33,442 bases of DNA from Clostridiaceae bacterium (GTDB lineage: Bacteria > Bacillota > Clostridia > DSM-8532), in assembly GCA_012519655.1 (NCBI GenBank), contig JAAYPS010000102.1, forward strand, positions 1 through 33,442. Reading direction: 5' to 3'. Below are positions 32,707 through 33,442 of this stretch, piece after piece. Numbering within the stretch: the first letter of the stretch is position 1; every line of letters starts with the position of its first letter. A model generated the notes under the pieces. That model was not told the origin of the DNA, made no database searches, and saw only the letters and a list, made by a program, of their open reading frames with translations. The translations under genes and the position numbers were made by a program.

Positions 32707-32985
32707 TTATTTAGTCCGGCTATTTTCCTAAATCTCCTAAGTAACCTTCACATTCTGTCTTCTCCATCGCTGTTACTTTGGATATTATTCAACTTCCAAA
32801 AGTTAACCCGTCTACTTTCTAGTTCTCGAAATTAATTTACCTACTTTCTAAAATCTCTTAGATAATCCGCCTATTTTCTAAACTATCTGAAATTTATTTC
32901 GCCTGCTTTCTAAACTATCTGAAATTAATCCGCATACTTTATAGAATCTCTTAGATTAATCCGCATACTTTATAGAATCTCTAAA
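32707..32985. repeat. 31-bp tandem repeat array between sleB and ypeB
   Basis: About nine contiguous units of 31 bp in constant register (32707, 32738, 32769, 32800, 32831, 32862, 32893, 32924, 32955). Consensus attaatccgc(c/a)tactttctag then aatctcttag. The two copies nearest sleB are almost identical, and copies degrade towards ypeB. A further weak copy covers the sleB stop (attagcctacttacc, 32996-33010). Confidence 0.88.
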
Positions 32986-33002
32986 ATTATTTTACTATTA
33001 GC

Positions 33003-33442
33003 CTACTTACCGAAGTTATGTTTACCTATTTCCTTAATTATTTGTCTGCTCCATATCCATTTACTTGTTGCTGTAGCAGGATTCCAATAATACAAGCAGC
33101 CGCCAGTAGGATCCCATCCATTAAGAGCATCACGTGCGGCTTTTACTACCGTTGAGTTCGGATCTATTGGTACATTAATCTGCCCGTCGCTGACAGCGGT
33201 AAATGCACCAGGTTGATAGATAACCCCCGCAACTGTATTTGGAAAATCCGGCGAGGCAACTCTGTTCAATATTACAGCTCCAACTGCCACCTGACCTTCA
33301 TAAGGCTCCCCTCTGGCTTCTCCATTTATAGCTCTTGCTATAAGCTGCTCATCAGATGCTCTGCTTGACTGAGCGTATGATACGATATCGAATGTCATAG
33401 GGAGCACCAGACACATTAAAGTAGTTAAAATAGTTATTATAG
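33003..33442 (-). CDS. sleB: spore cortex-lytic enzyme SleB-type hydrolase (5' end outside window)
   Basis: The frame stays open to the window edge. Codons before the internal ATG at 33416 encode a hydrophobic stretch (IITILTTLMCLVLPM), so this is the middle of a signal peptide and the true start lies to the right. The Hydrolase_2 (SleB catalytic) domain follows at once: SDEQLIARAINGEARGE with the catalytic Glu, then VAVGAVILNRV, FTAVSDGQIN and a Trp/Tyr-rich end. It is a lytic transglycosylase acting on muramic-lactam cortex at germination. No peptidoglycan-binding domain fits between the signal and the catalytic part, so this is a short form (CwlJ/SleB-like). Confidence 0.92.
   Translation of the reverse strand, partial: IITILTTLMCLVLPMTFDIVSYAQSSRASDEQLIARAINGEARGEPYEGQVAVGAVILNRVASPDFPNTVAGVIYQPGAFTAVSDGQINVPIDPNSTVVKAARDALNGWDPTGGCLYYWNPATATSKWIWSRQIIKEIGKHNFGK

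Noticed and set aside
32707-32985. Possible CRISPR array (31-bp repeats)
   Set aside because: The copies are contiguous with no spacers and drift along the array; there are no cas genes nearby. The same holds for the 36-bp triplet at 22669-22776.

Overview
The window looks like chromosome of an anaerobic, spore-forming member of the Clostridia. The DNA is AT-rich. It carries a full rnfCDGEAB set, the germination pair ypeB/sleB, Mini-RNase III beside an RlmB-type methyltransferase, and a CsaB-type pyruvyltransferase of the kind that anchors S-layer proteins. Relatives of cellulolytic clostridia (Acetivibrio/Ruminiclostridium-like) are plausible, but the species cannot be read from the sequence.

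Layout. 1-1240: the end of a chemoreceptor with a repetitive acidic tail. 1243-3386: a LysR regulator divergent from a two-gene (split) chromate-type transporter. 3577-8864, minus strand: the Rnf ion-pumping ferredoxin:NAD oxidoreductase, with rnfB set apart by a 334-bp spacer and a duplicated flavinylation motif in RnfD. 9028-13083, minus strand, directly upstream of rnf: a four-gene operon related to group 4 NiFe hydrogenases and Complex I. Its large subunit has lost all four NiFe-ligating cysteines, the small subunit keeps its Fe-S cysteines, and the antiporter-like subunit has lost its key Glu and Lys. This is the best candidate here for a poorly described system. 13332-14829: rlmB (with an Arg/Asp-rich repeat tail at its N-terminus) and mrnC. 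14839-15522: a long spacer with a terminator and a possible micro-ORF.

15523-25165 is a surface-polysaccharide locus. On the plus strand are a CapK-like adenylating enzyme, a Wzx-type flippase, and a fused glycosyltransferase/CsaB pyruvyltransferase. Converging on the minus strand are a GT4 glycosyltransferase, a DUF4330 protein, an unknown membrane protein and an O-antigen ligase/polymerase-like protein. Then come a small membrane protein, an FAD-dependent dehydrogenase, a 51-residue small protein, argD with a possible ARG box, a minus-strand hisI-hisE-zinc-ribbon operon, and ypeB/sleB (sleB runs off the right edge).

A recurring feature is that spacers are built from drifted direct tandem repeats with periods of 27 to 65 bp. 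At least three of these arrays include the stop codon and last codons of the adjacent gene (the chemoreceptor, the GT-CsaB fusion and the ligase). One other includes the start of the flippase gene. This suggests a local tendency to duplicate gene ends.
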